From: an uncultured Muribaculaceae bacterium
GTDB taxonomy: Bacteria > Bacteroidota > Bacteroidia > Bacteroidales > Muribaculaceae
Length of the DNA: 52,233 nucleotides
Direction: 5' to 3'
Assembly (NCBI GenBank): GCA_910584525.1
Contig: CAJUAT010000013.1
Location: 1-52,233 of the forward strand
Shown: piece by piece, positions 17,107 through 26,583 of the stretch
How positions within the stretch are numbered: the first letter of the stretch is position 1
Layout of the letters: every line of letters starts with the position of its first letter
The notes under the pieces: model-generated
The model's database searches: none
Seen by the model: only the letters and a program-made list of their open reading frames with translations
What the model was told of the DNA's origin: nothing
Translations under genes and position numbers: made by a program

Positions 17107-18234
17107 TCAGAATAAATCGGATATCACCGTATCGCTGATCATCACACCGTGTGACGAGAGGGCGATACGGTTTTTCTTATGGAGAAGGTTGCCGGCGGCG
17201 ACATGCGGTTGGGCACGGCGGAGCAGGGCGCGGAGAGCATCGTAGCCGAAACGGGTCTCGAAGAGCTGCAGGTCGAGGCCGTCGCGCAGCCGTAGACGCG
17301 TCATCACCATCTCCTCGCGCAGCTCCGTGTCGCCAAGTTCTTCCGTGCATAGTAATGCTTCGGGGCTGGTGGATGCCACATACCCCCTGACGTCGGGCTT
17401 CATGGCATAGCGGCGCCGGCCGCCGTCGTAGCTGTGTGCCCCGGGACCAAGCCCCAGATATGGCTTGCCTTCCCAGTAGAGGGTGTTGTGTCGCGATTCA
17501 TAGCCGGGGCGGGCGTAATTGCTGAGCTCATAATGCACGTAGCCGGCATCGGCCAGCCGCCCGCTGACCTGGCGGTACATCTCCAGACAGATCTCGTCGG
17601 GAGTCTCCGGGATACTTCCCTTGTCGCGGAGGTGCGTCAGTGGAGTCCCTTCCTCGTACATCAGCGAATAGGCCGATATGTGTTCGGGGTTCATCGTGAG
17701 GAAACCGTCGATGGTTCTGGCGAGAGTATCTACGCCCTGCAGCGGAAGACCGAACATCATGTCGAGGCTGACGTTGTCGAAGTCGTCGCGGAGTATGGCG
17801 AAAGCGTCGCGGGCCCTGGCGGCGTCATGGCGCCGTCCCACACGTCGCAGCTCTGCATCCACAAGACTCTGGACGCCCATGCTCACACGGTTTATCCCGG
17901 CCTGTCGCCATTCATGGCTCTTCGCACGCGTCACATCCTCCGGGTTGACCTCTATAGTGGTCTCTACGGGAGCATGGCCTATAGATTCCGATATTTCGGA
18001 GCATAGACGCCGGATGATATCGGTGTCGAGCAGCGACGGAGTGCCCCCTCCTATATATAAGGTGTAAGGTCCGGAAGTATCGTCAAGGATATGGCGGCGT
18101 GCGACGAACTCGCGCAGCAACGCCTCGGCGTATGCCGTGCCGTCATGGCGACCCGCCACAGAATAGAAGTCGCAGTAAAGACATTTGCTGCGGCAGTAGG
18201 GAACGTGTATGTATATGCCGAAATCCGTAGCCAT
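17107..18234 (-). CDS. hemW: HemW, radical SAM heme chaperone
   Basis: 375 residues. The radical-SAM cluster motif is CRSKCLYCDF, Cys14, Cys18 and Cys21. The HNTLYW sequence later in the protein matches the HNxxYW motif tied to heme binding in HemW, which separates it from the coproporphyrinogen oxidase HemN it is often confused with. HemW delivers heme to respiratory enzymes and does not decarboxylate coproporphyrinogen. It converges with the porin gene, 39 nt apart, and is divergent from the EF-G2 gene. Confidence 0.9.
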   Translation of the reverse strand: MATDFGIYIHVPYCRSKCLYCDFYSVAGRHDGTAYAEALLREFVARRHILDDTSGPYTLYIGGGTPSLLDTDIIRRLCSEISESIGHAPVETTIEVNPEDVTRAKSHEWRQAGINRVSMGVQSLVDAELRRVGRRHDAARARDAFAILRDDFDNVSLDMMFGLPLQGVDTLARTIDGFLTMNPEHISAYSLMYEEGTPLTHLRDKGSIPETPDEICLEMYRQVSGRLADAGYVHYELSNYARPGYESRHNTLYWEGKPYLGLGPGAHSYDGGRRRYAMKPDVRGYVASTSPEALLCTEELGDTELREEMVMTRLRLRDGLDLQLFETRFGYDALRALLRRAQPHVAAGNLLHKKNRIALSSHGVMISDTVISDLF

Positions 18235-18289
18235 ACTCTATTGAACGGCGGGGGAAGAGGCTTATTATCGGATGCAAAAAAAACAAAAC

Positions 18290-18303
18290 ATGTTGAAAAA
18301 CAT
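18290..18303. promoter_or_regulatory. inverted repeat, possible CRP-family operator
   Basis: ATGTT at 18290-18294 and AACAT at 18299-18303 flank GAAA. The centre is roughly 55 nt before the predicted start of the EF-G2 transcript, a usual position for an activator. In Bacteroides thetaiotaomicron the EF-G2 gene is activated by the regulator Cur during carbon limitation; that this repeat is its site is inference. Confidence 0.3.
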
Positions 18304-18337
18304 AATCCACAAGTGCAACAAATATCAGGATTTTTGC

Positions 18338-18345
18338 TAATTTTG
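18338..18345 (+). promoter_or_regulatory. -7 element of the EF-G2 promoter
   Basis: TAATTTTG fits the -7 consensus exactly, but no TTTG is present 19-21 nt upstream. A weak -33 box with a good -7 box is what an activator-dependent promoter looks like. Leader to ATG 18444 about 90 nt. Confidence 0.5.
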
Positions 18346-18443
18346 GCCAATGAAGAAAAAACCCTGTTCCGCAAGAGAGAATAATAGGTTATTCAGGGTC
18401 AGGAACTTCATAAGGAAAGTAACCAATAAAAATCTCGATATCT

Positions 18444-20600
18444 ATGAAGATTTACAAGACGAATGAAATTAAGAACATAGCCCTTCTGGGAGCGAAGGGC
18501 TCGGGAAAGACCACACTCGCGGAATCAATGGTCTACGAGTGTGGAGTGACAAAGCGCCGCGGAACCATTGAGGCAGGCAACACCATGTCGGACTATTTTC
18601 CGGTAGAGAAGGAGTACGGCTATTCCGTATTCTCTACGGTGTTCAACGCAGAATTCAACGGCAAGAAACTTAATTTCATCGACTGTCCGGGAGCCGAGGA
18701 CTTCGTGGGCAACGCCTATACGGCGCTGGGAGTCTGCGACCTGGGTCTGATAGTAGTCAATACAGGCTATGGCGTGGAGGTGGGTACGCAGAACATCTTC
18801 CGCACCACGGCGGCGTTGAACAAGCCTGTGGTGTTCGCCCTCAACCAGATGGACGCCGAGAAGGCCGACTATGACAATGTGCTCGAACAGCTCCGCGAGA
18901 CCTTTGGTCAGCATGTGGTGCAGATCCAGTATCCTCTGGAGAGCGGCCCCGGTTTCCACTCCATGATCGACGTGCTTCTTATGAAGAAGTACGAATGGGG
19001 TCCCGACGGCGGCGTGCCCACTATCAGCGACATACCCGCCGAGGAGATGGACAAGGCTCTGGAGCTGCACAACAAGCTCAAGGAGGCAGCCGCCGAGAAC
19101 GATGAGTCGCTGATGGAGAAATTCTTCGACGACCAGCCGCTTACCGAGGATGACCTCCGCGAAGGTATCCGCAAGGGTCTTGTGGAGCGCAACATCTTCC
19201 CGGTGGTTGTGCTCAGCGCCCTGAAGGATATGGGCGTACGCCGCATCATGGAGTTCCTGGGGAATGTGGTGCCTTTCGTCAGCGAGATGCCCGCGCCCGT
19301 CAACACTGCCGGTGAGGCTGTGGAGCCCAATGTGGATGGTCCCGTGTCGATATTCATCTTCAAGACCAGCGTGGAGCCGCATATCGGTGAGGTTTCTTAC
19401 TTCAAGGTGATGAGCGGTACGCTCAAGGCAGGTGCCGACCTGGAGAACGTGACGCGTGGCGGCAAGGAGCGAATGGCTCAGATATTCACCGTATGCGGCC
19501 AGATAAGGAATGCCGTGGATGTGCTCGACGCCGGCGATATCGGCGCTGCCGTAAAACTCAAGGATGTGCGTACCGGCAACACCCTCGACGAGAAGGGGTG
19601 TGACTGGCAGTTCGACTTCATCAAATATCCGGCTCCCAAGTATGTGCGCGCCATTAAGCCCGTAACCGAAAGCGATGCCGAGAAGATGATGGCAATCCTC
19701 ACCCGCATGCACGAGGAGGATCCCACATGGGTGATAGAGCAGAGCAAGGAGCTGAAGCAGACGCTCGTAAAGGGTCAGGGTGAGTTCCACCTCCGCACCC
19801 TCAAGTGGAGAATAGAGAACAACGAGAAGCTCCCCGTGGAGTTCATGGAGCAGAAGATACCGTATCGCGAGACGATCACCAAGGCGGCGCGTGCCGACTA
19901 CCGTCACAAGAAGCAGTCGGGTGGCTCGGGACAGTTCGGCGAGGTGCATCTCATCATCGAGCCCTACACCGAAGGTATGCCTGAACCCGACACCTACAAG
20001 TTCGGCAACCAGGAGTACAAGCTCAACGTCCGCGACAAGCAGGAGATACCTTTGGAGTGGGGCGGCAAGCTGGTTGTCTACAACTGTATCGTCGGCGGTG
20101 CCATCGACGCACGCTTTATCCCGGCTATCGTGAAGGGTCTGATGGACCGTATGGAGCAGGGCCCGCTCACCGGCTCGTATGCCCGCGATGTACGTGTGAT
20201 GATCTACGACGGCAAGATGCATCCCGTTGACTCCAACGAGATTTCGTTCCGTCTGGCAGGCCGCAACGCCTTCAGCCAGGCATTCCGTCAGGCCAATCCG
20301 AAGATTCTGGAGCCTGTCTACGACGTGGAGGTGCTCACCCCCGGCGATACCATGGGCGACGTGATGAGCGACCTGCAGGGACGCCGCGGTATCATCATGG
20401 GCATGGCCTCCGAGAACGGCGTGGAGAAACTCAACGCCAAGGTGCCTCTCAAGGAGATGGCAAGCTATTCCACATCGCTGAGCTCCATCACGGGAGGACG
20501 TAGCTCGTTCCAGATGAACTTCGCCAGCTATGAGCTCGTGCCCGGAGATGTGCAGGAGAAACTCCTCAAGGAGTATGCCGAAACGAATACGGAAGAATAA
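18444..20600 (+). CDS. fusA2: elongation factor G paralogue (EF-G2), altered GTPase site
   Basis: 718 residues with all EF-G domains. The P-loop is GAKGSGKT (16-23). Switch II reads DCPGAEDF where ordinary EF-G has DTPGHVDF, so the catalytic His is Ala84, and the base-specificity motif NKxD is NQMD (134-137). Published work on Bacteroides EF-G2 describes a paralogue that translocates ribosomes without GTP hydrolysis and supports gut colonisation during starvation; this protein fits that description. It has its own promoter with an upstream inverted repeat and a hairpin terminator, so it is monocistronic and outside the usual str operon. The EF-G family is certain; equivalence to EF-G2 is very likely. 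Confidence 0.9.
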   Translation: MKIYKTNEIKNIALLGAKGSGKTTLAESMVYECGVTKRRGTIEAGNTMSDYFPVEKEYGYSVFSTVFNAEFNGKKLNFIDCPGAEDFVGNAYTALGVCDLGLIVVNTGYGVEVGTQNIFRTTAALNKPVVFALNQMDAEKADYDNVLEQLRETFGQHVVQIQYPLESGPGFHSMIDVLLMKKYEWGPDGGVPTISDIPAEEMDKALELHNKLKEAAAENDESLMEKFFDDQPLTEDDLREGIRKGLVERNIFPVVVLSALKDMGVRRIMEFLGNVVPFVSEMPAPVNTAGEAVEPNVDGPVSIFIFKTSVEPHIGEVSYFKVMSGTLKAGADLENVTRGGKERMAQIFTVCGQIRNAVDVLDAGDIGAAVKLKDVRTGNTLDEKGCDWQFDFIKYPAPKYVRAIKPVTESDAEKMMAILTRMHEEDPTWVIEQSKELKQTLVKGQGEFHLRTLKWRIENNEKLPVEFMEQKIPYRETITKAARADYRHKKQSGGSGQFGEVHLIIEPYTEGMPEPDTYKFGNQEYKLNVRDKQEIPLEWGGKLVVYNCIVGGAIDARFIPAIVKGLMDRMEQGPLTGSYARDVRVMIYDGKMHPVDSNEISFRLAGRNAFSQAFRQANPKILEPVYDVEVLTPGDTMGDVMSDLQGRRGIIMGMASENGVEKLNAKVPLKEMASYSTSLSSITGGRSSFQMNFASYELVPGDVQEKLLKEYAETNTEE

Positions 20601-20619
20601 TCTTAGATTCTTATACAGC

Positions 20620-20648
20620 AAGGGCCGTGCCGTTGTGGCGCGGCCCTT
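20620..20648 (+). terminator. hairpin between EF-G2 and acyltransferase genes
   Basis: AAGGGCCG (20620-20627) pairs with CGGCCCTT (20641-20648); GC-rich inner bases add to the stem. It lies 20 nt after the EF-G2 stop and 28 nt past the convergent acyltransferase stop, so it could serve both. The following T-run is poor. Confidence 0.6.
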
Positions 20649-20675
20649 CGCTGATTTATGTGCTGGATGGTCCTG

Positions 20676-21794
20676 TCAGCGGCGGAATGCTTTGGCGAGG
20701 GTTGGGATGCCCCGGCCTTTGGCTTGCCGGTAGAGCTGCAGCACTATCAGCGGCACCGACACGCCGACGATGGTGTAGAGTATCCAGAAAAGGTCTTCGT
20801 GGTTGTTGAAGTGAATCACCATATGGCATCCCATCTGGGCCGGGTCGAGGGAGTACCACCATATCTTCAATGGATTCACCAGCTTGAAGCTGATGATATG
20901 GAAGATGAAGATGTAGAGGGTGTTGTTGCCGACAAAGAGCATCATCCGGGCGAACGCCGACTGGCCGGCGGCGATGAATGTGGCGAGATGCCGCATCACC
21001 ACCCATCCGGAGAGTCCGGTCAGGGGGAGGGTGAGAACGTCGATGAGCTGCCCTTTGTTGTTCATGCCGCAGGTGTGGAACCAGGCGCCCAGACAGAGAA
21101 GAGTGAAGCATATGAGCGTAAGCCACCATCTGTTGCCTATGGCATCTTCGAAGCGGCGGTAGACCACTCCCATACCGAAGAAGAAGAGTCCCCATATTTC
21201 GCGCAGGCCGCCGTTGGGTATCACCGGTATGCGGAAGCCCATGCCGAGCCGGAAGGCGTTGAAGAGGAGGGCGCCCGTGCATATGATTGCGCCGATATGC
21301 CATAACTGCAGCCGTAGCCCACGCATGCTGACCCCTTCGAGCGCCTTGGCGAACACCACGAAGAGTATGCTTGCCACCAGCAGCCCGCGGAAAAAACAGA
21401 AGGCGCCGGTCAGAAACTCATCGTAGCCGCTCATGGAGGTGACGCACAGCCATACCCGCCGCCAGAAGTCGCGCAGCGTGTAGGGATGCGTCACGCCACC
21501 TTCCCAGTTGCCATACTCTTCATTGAGGATGCCGATGTCGAACCATAGGTTGTGGAGCAGCAGGAAGATGATGCTCCATTTGAGAAAGGGTATGTAGAGA
21601 CCCTTCACGCGGCGCGTGCAGAAGTTCCACGGGTCGGCAAGATGCCTTGTGCCGAAGAAGTAGCCGGCGGCCATGAAGAAGAGAGGCATATGCCATATAT
21701 ATATGAAGTTCGACAGAAGGCCGGGCAGCTCGGCATGGCCGGCGACCATGGCTATTATCGCCAGAGCCTTCATGACTGAGATGGTTCTGTTCAT
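20676..21794 (-). CDS. acyltransferase family 3 membrane protein
   Basis: 372 residues with about ten membrane segments. The N-terminus RTISVMKALAIIAMVAGHAE and the HMPLFFMAAGYFF block are those of the acyltransferase-3 (OafA/YrhL-like) family, which O-acetylates surface sugars, peptidoglycan or lipids from the inner membrane. The conserved His20 and His35 regions are present. The substrate is unknown and no glycan gene cluster is nearby. Its 5' leader of about 85 nt consists mostly of a 9-bp tandem repeat, which could affect expression if the copy number varies. Confidence 0.85.
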   Translation of the reverse strand: MNRTISVMKALAIIAMVAGHAELPGLLSNFIYIWHMPLFFMAAGYFFGTRHLADPWNFCTRRVKGLYIPFLKWSIIFLLLHNLWFDIGILNEEYGNWEGGVTHPYTLRDFWRRVWLCVTSMSGYDEFLTGAFCFFRGLLVASILFVVFAKALEGVSMRGLRLQLWHIGAIICTGALLFNAFRLGMGFRIPVIPNGGLREIWGLFFFGMGVVYRRFEDAIGNRWWLTLICFTLLCLGAWFHTCGMNNKGQLIDVLTLPLTGLSGWVVMRHLATFIAAGQSAFARMMLFVGNNTLYIFIFHIISFKLVNPLKIWWYSLDPAQMGCHMVIHFNNHEDLFWILYTIVGVSVPLIVLQLYRQAKGRGIPTLAKAFRR

Positions 21795-21814
21795 GGAAGT
21801 TAAAGCAGGAATTG

Positions 21815-21877
21815 AAGGTCTTTAAGGACTTTAAGGACTTTAAGGTCTTTAAGGACTTTAGGGTCTTTAAGGACTTT
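21815..21877. repeat. 9-bp tandem repeat, seven copies, in a 5' leader
   Basis: Seven contiguous copies of AAGGACTTT or its one-base variant AAGGTCTTT (one copy AGGGTCTTT), 63 bp in all. It lies between the predicted minus-strand promoter (21886-21916) and the acyltransferase start at 21794, so it would be transcribed. The near-palindromic unit (AAGNNCTT) can also fold. Confidence 0.9.
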
Positions 21878-21885
21878 TGCGGCGG

Positions 21886-21916
21886 CAAAGTTAGCAAAAA
21901 TATTTTTTTGGCCGAA
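21886..21916 (-). promoter_or_regulatory. promoter of the acyltransferase gene
   Basis: On the minus strand TAACTTTG (plus-strand 21886-21893) is preceded, 19 nt away, by TTCG (21913-21916), one mismatch from TTTG. Confidence 0.5.
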
Positions 21917-21931
21917 TTTACGGCTTGAAAT

Positions 21932-21962
21932 TTTGATGTTTTTTCAAATAGTCGTAATTTTG
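21932..21962 (+). promoter_or_regulatory. promoter of the dapF-dapL operon
   Basis: TTTG at 21932-21935, 19 nt, TAATTTTG at 21955-21962, an exact consensus fit. The predicted start near 21969 leaves a leader of about 16 nt. It is divergent from the acyltransferase promoter 16 nt away. Confidence 0.7.
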
Positions 21963-21984
21963 CGCTTTAAAAATTCAAGCAAGT

Positions 21985-22866
<882 letters not shown>

Positions 22867-22896
22867 GCAATTACATCAGATTAAAAGAAAACCATA

Positions 22897-24120
22897 ATGA
22901 GAATCAACGATAATTTCGAGAAATTGCCGGAGAGCTATCTGTTCTCCACGGTGGCGCGTAAATTGCGCGAGTATAAGGAAAAGAATCCGGATGTGGAGGT
23001 GATCCGCATGGATATAGGAGATGTCACGTTGCCGTTGCCTGCGGCATGTGTGGCGGCCATGCACCGTGCCGTCGACGACATGGGAGCCGGCAGCACTTTC
23101 CACGGTTACGGTCCCGAGCAGGGATACGCGTTTCTCCGCGAGGCTATAGCCGCCAACGACTATGAGGGACTTCCCGTCGGCGCCGACGAAATCTTCGTGA
23201 GCGATGGCGCCAAGAGCGACCTCGGCAACCTCGGCGACATTTACTCGCGCGACAGCATCGTGGCCGTCACCGACCCCGGATATCCTGTGTATGTAGACTC
23301 GAACGTGATCGACGGACGCGGCGGCGAACTCGTCGACGGCAAATGGAGCCGCTTCGTGTACCTCGACTGCACGCCGGCTAACGGCTTCAAGCCGACGCCG
23401 CCCGTGGCGCATGCCGATGTGATTTTCCTCTGTTCGCCGGCCAATCCCACGGGAGCCGCCTTCACCCGCGGCGAGCTCAAGGCCTGGGTGGACTATGCCA
23501 GAGACAACAAGGCCCTTATCGTGTTTGACTCGGCCTACTGCGCCTATGTCACCGACAAGGATACGGCACGCAGCATCTATGAGATAGAAGGAGCGCGTGA
23601 GGTGGCCATAGAGGTGAGGAGCTTTTCGAAGACGGCAGGCTTTACCGGACTGCGTTGCGGATATACCGTGGTGCCCGACACGCTTGTAGGCTACGATGCC
23701 GAACAGCGCGAGGTGCCGCTCAGAAAACTGTGGCTGCGCCGCCAGACCACCAAGTTCAACGGCGCCAGCTATGTGATACAGCGCGGCGCCGAGGCCACTT
23801 ACTCCCCGGAGGGAAAGGAGCAGGTCAAGGAAAATGTGGGCTATTACCTCAACAATGCCGCTATCATCCGCGACACTCTCCGCAAGGCCGGGTTCGAGGT
23901 ATACGGCGGCGTCGACTCGCCCTATGTGTGGGTGAAATACCCTGGCGCGGCCGACAGCTGGGAGCTCTTCGACATGCTTCTCGAAAAGGCGCACATAAGC
24001 TGCACACCCGGTGTGGGCTTCGGCAGTCTCGGCCAGGGGTATATCCGGTTCACAGGCTTCAATACCCTTGAGAAGACCCGCGAAGCCATGCGCCGTCTCG
24101 AAGATGTGATTTCCAAATAA
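22897..24120 (+). CDS. dapL: LL-diaminopimelate aminotransferase
   Basis: 407 residues, a fold-type I PLP aminotransferase. It makes LL-diaminopimelate directly from tetrahydrodipicolinate and glutamate, bypassing the succinylated or acetylated route. The PLP lysine is in SFSKTAGFTGLRCGY; LPESYLFSTVARK near the N-terminus and GDVTLPLP are DapL signatures. Coupling to dapF identifies it against other aminotransferases. The variant pathway is known in Bacteroidetes, Chlamydiae and plants. Confidence 0.95.
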   Translation: MRINDNFEKLPESYLFSTVARKLREYKEKNPDVEVIRMDIGDVTLPLPAACVAAMHRAVDDMGAGSTFHGYGPEQGYAFLREAIAANDYEGLPVGADEIFVSDGAKSDLGNLGDIYSRDSIVAVTDPGYPVYVDSNVIDGRGGELVDGKWSRFVYLDCTPANGFKPTPPVAHADVIFLCSPANPTGAAFTRGELKAWVDYARDNKALIVFDSAYCAYVTDKDTARSIYEIEGAREVAIEVRSFSKTAGFTGLRCGYTVVPDTLVGYDAEQREVPLRKLWLRRQTTKFNGASYVIQRGAEATYSPEGKEQVKENVGYYLNNAAIIRDTLRKAGFEVYGGVDSPYVWVKYPGAADSWELFDMLLEKAHISCTPGVGFGSLGQGYIRFTGFNTLEKTREAMRRLEDVISK

Positions 24121-24132
24121 GAAGGACGTCCC

Positions 24133-24183
24133 GACAAGAAAGTCATAGAGACAAGAAGGCCATTCAGACAAGAAAGTTACCCT
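24133..24183 (+). repeat. 17-bp tandem repeat, three degenerate copies
   Basis: Units begin GACAAGAA at 24133, 24150 and 24167 and share most of the next nine bases. The array fills the gap between dapL (stop 24120) and glnN (start 24196). No promoter is seen in the gap, so the repeat is probably co-transcribed. Confidence 0.8.
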
Positions 24184-24195
24184 AAACATAATAAT

Positions 24196-26382
24196 ATGTC
24201 GAATTTAAGAGTAAAGAGCGTGCTGGAAGCATCGAGCCACAAAGCGGTAAAAGTGGAGCTTCCCAAGGAGCGCGTTGAGCGTTACTACGGTTGCAAGGTG
24301 TTCAACCGTGCCAAGATGTTCGAGTATCTGCCCCGCGAGACGTATGATGCGTTGGTGGAGGCCATCGACCAGCGCAAGCCGCTGAGCCGGCAGCTTGCCG
24401 ACAGTGTTGCGCAGGGCATGAAGCAGTGGGCCCTCGACAATGGCGCGCGCCATTACACTCACTGGTTCCATCCTCTGACAGGCAGCACTGCCGAAAAACA
24501 TGATGCCTTTATCGAGCATGACGGCAAGGGGGGTGTGGTTGAAAACTTCTCGGGCAAGCTGCTCGTGCAGCAGGAGCCTGATGCCTCCAGCTTCCCCAAT
24601 GGCGGTATCCGTAACACGTTCGAGGCACGCGGTTACTCCGCATGGGACATCTCGTCGCCCGCGTTTATCGACGACAACACTCTCTGCATTCCCACGGTCT
24701 TTATCTCTTACACCGGCGAGAGCCTTGACTACAAGACTCCCTTGCTGCGTGCCATCAACAGTGTCGACAAGGCTGCCACCAAGGTGGTGAACCTCTTCGA
24801 TCCGTCGGTAAAGCACGTCTACAGCTACCTGGGATGGGAACAGGAGTATTTCCTTGTCGACGAAGCTCTCTATGCTGCGCGTCCCGACCTGGTGATGACC
24901 GGCCGTACACTTATGGGCCACGAGTCGGCGAAGAACCAGCAGCTTGAGGACCATTACTTCGGCTCCATACCCAGCCGCGTGGAGGCTTTCATGCTCGAAC
25001 TTGAGATTGAATGCCATAAGCTTGGCATTCCGGTCAAGACCCGGCATAATGAGGTGGCTCCCAACCAGTTCGAGATTGCTCCTATCTTCGAGGAGTGCAA
25101 TCTGGCCAACGACCATAACCTGCTGCTCATGTCGGTGATGGAAGAGGTGGCACGCCGTCATAATTTCCGTGTGCTCTTCCATGAGAAGCCTTTTGCCGGC
25201 ATCAACGGCAGCGGCAAGCACAACAACTGGAGTCTGGGTACCGACAATGGCGTCCTTCTCTTCGCTCCCGGCAAGACCCCCGACGACAATCTGCGCTTCG
25301 TGACGTTCATCGCCAATGTCATGGCGGCTGTCTATAAGCACAACGGTCTTATGAAGGCCTCCATCATCACAGCCACCAACGCTCATCGTCTCGGCGCCAA
25401 CGAGGCGCCCCCGGCTATCATCTCCATGTTCCTCGGCAAGCAGCTCAGCAATATCCTCGACAAGATCGAGAACCGCGACCCCGACTCGCTGAAGGTAGAC
25501 AGTAAGGAGAAGATCAGTCTCGACGTGGCCCAGATTCCCGAGTTGCTCCTCGACAATACCGACCGCAACCGTACCAGCCCGTTTGCCTTCACGGGCAACC
25601 GTTTCGAGTACCGTGCCGTAGGCTCGTCGGCCAACAATGCCGCCGCGCTCATAGCCCTGAACGCTGCCGTGGCTGTGCAGCTCGACGAGTTTGCCGACAA
25701 GGTCAGCAAGCGTATGGCTGCCGGCGACGACAAGACATCGGCAATCCTCAAGGAGGTTCGCGAGCTTATCATAGAGTCGAAACCTATCCACTTCGACGGC
25801 AACGGCTACAGCGAGGAATGGCTTGAAGAGGCTAGAAAGCGCGGCCTCGACACCGAGACTTCCGCTCCGAAGATGTACGACGCTTATATGCGTCCCGAGA
25901 CTGTGGAGATGTTCGAGAAGTCGGGCGTGCTCAGCCTCAAGGAGATTGAAGCCCGCAACGAGGTGAAGTGGGAGATGTACACCAAGAAGATTCAGATCGA
26001 GAGCCGTGTGATTGGCGACCTGGCCATCAACCATATCATCCCTGCGGCTGTGCGCTATCAATCGCTGCTTCTCGACAACGTTTACAAGATCAAGCAGCTT
26101 TTCAGCGGCGCCAAGGCCGACAGCATCTCCGCCATCGACATGGAGAACATCGAGACCATCAGCGACCATGTGGCAGCCATCAAGACCACCGTCAAGGAGA
26201 TGGTGGAATGCCGCAAGCACGCCAACCATCTCGACTCCGAGCGTGAGAAGGCCATCGAATACCACGACTTCGTCCTCCCGAAGATGGAGAAGATACGCCG
26301 CCACATCGACAAGCTCGAACTAATGGTCGACAACGAAATCTGGCCCCTCCCCAAATACCGCGAGCTCCTCTTCATACGGTAA
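24196..26382 (+). CDS. glnN: glutamine synthetase type III
   Basis: 728 residues, the long GSIII form common in Bacteroidetes, unlike the 450-residue GSI. It makes glutamine from glutamate, ammonia and ATP in the cytoplasm. Family marks are HWFHPLTGSTAEKHDAF near the N-terminus, WEQEYFLVDE, the ammonia/glutamate-site block KHNNWSLGT and the NRTSPFAFTGNRFE region. A C-terminal helical part ends ELLFIR. It lies 75 nt downstream of dapL; both draw on glutamate, but no nitrogen-responsive site is visible. The stop codon is inside a 17-bp tandem repeat and a strong terminator follows. Confidence 0.97.
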   Translation: MSNLRVKSVLEASSHKAVKVELPKERVERYYGCKVFNRAKMFEYLPRETYDALVEAIDQRKPLSRQLADSVAQGMKQWALDNGARHYTHWFHPLTGSTAEKHDAFIEHDGKGGVVENFSGKLLVQQEPDASSFPNGGIRNTFEARGYSAWDISSPAFIDDNTLCIPTVFISYTGESLDYKTPLLRAINSVDKAATKVVNLFDPSVKHVYSYLGWEQEYFLVDEALYAARPDLVMTGRTLMGHESAKNQQLEDHYFGSIPSRVEAFMLELEIECHKLGIPVKTRHNEVAPNQFEIAPIFEECNLANDHNLLLMSVMEEVARRHNFRVLFHEKPFAGINGSGKHNNWSLGTDNGVLLFAPGKTPDDNLRFVTFIANVMAAVYKHNGLMKASIITATNAHRLGANEAPPAIISMFLGKQLSNILDKIENRDPDSLKVDSKEKISLDVAQIPELLLDNTDRNRTSPFAFTGNRFEYRAVGSSANNAAALIALNAAVAVQLDEFADKVSKRMAAGDDKTSAILKEVRELIIESKPIHFDGNGYSEEWLEEARKRGLDTETSAPKMYDAYMRPETVEMFEKSGVLSLKEIEARNEVKWEMYTKKIQIESRVIGDLAINHIIPAAVRYQSLLLDNVYKIKQLFSGAKADSISAIDMENIETISDHVAAIKTTVKEMVECRKHANHLDSEREKAIEYHDFVLPKMEKIRRHIDKLELMVDNEIWPLPKYRELLFIR

Positions 26383-26422
26383 AGAATCCCGTCCGGTAAA
26401 GAATCTTGTCCGGTAAAGAATC
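26377..26422 (+). repeat. 17-bp tandem repeat spanning the glnN stop codon
   Basis: CGGTAAAGAATC recurs at 26377, 26394 and 26411, with a 17-bp period. The first copy contains the glnN stop TAA (26380-26382), and each later copy repeats that TAA in context. The array has a different unit from the other 17-bp repeat ahead of the gene. Confidence 0.9.
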
Positions 26423-26466
26423 CGCAAACCGGGGCATAAGGATATTCATCCTTTAAGCAACAGTAC

Positions 26467-26510
26467 CAAAAACAAAACCGTCAGTTCGAATGCTGGCGGT
26501 TTTGTTTTTG
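26467..26510 (+). terminator. strong intrinsic terminator after glnN
   Basis: A 14-bp arm (26467-26480) pairs perfectly with 26497-26510, extended by CAG/CTG inside, loop 26485-26492. The A-rich left and T-rich right arms mean it can stop transcripts in both directions. Confidence 0.9.
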
Positions 26511-26523
26511 CTCACGAACAATA

Positions 26524-26555
26524 TTTGCAGATTCGTCTATTTCTTCGTAATTTTG
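26524..26555 (+). promoter_or_regulatory. promoter before the DUF2442 gene
   Basis: TTTG at 26524-26527, 20 nt, TAATTTTG at 26548-26555. The transcript would first cover a 14-codon fragment (26584-26628) and then DUF2442. Confidence 0.65.
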
Positions 26556-26583
26556 CGTTGCACGATAAGATAATATCAAAGAA

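Noticed and set aside
21520..21897. A minus-strand frame translating the 9-bp repeat into a KSLKTL repeat protein.
   Set aside because: It overlaps the acyltransferase in another frame and exists only because the 9-bp unit keeps frame.
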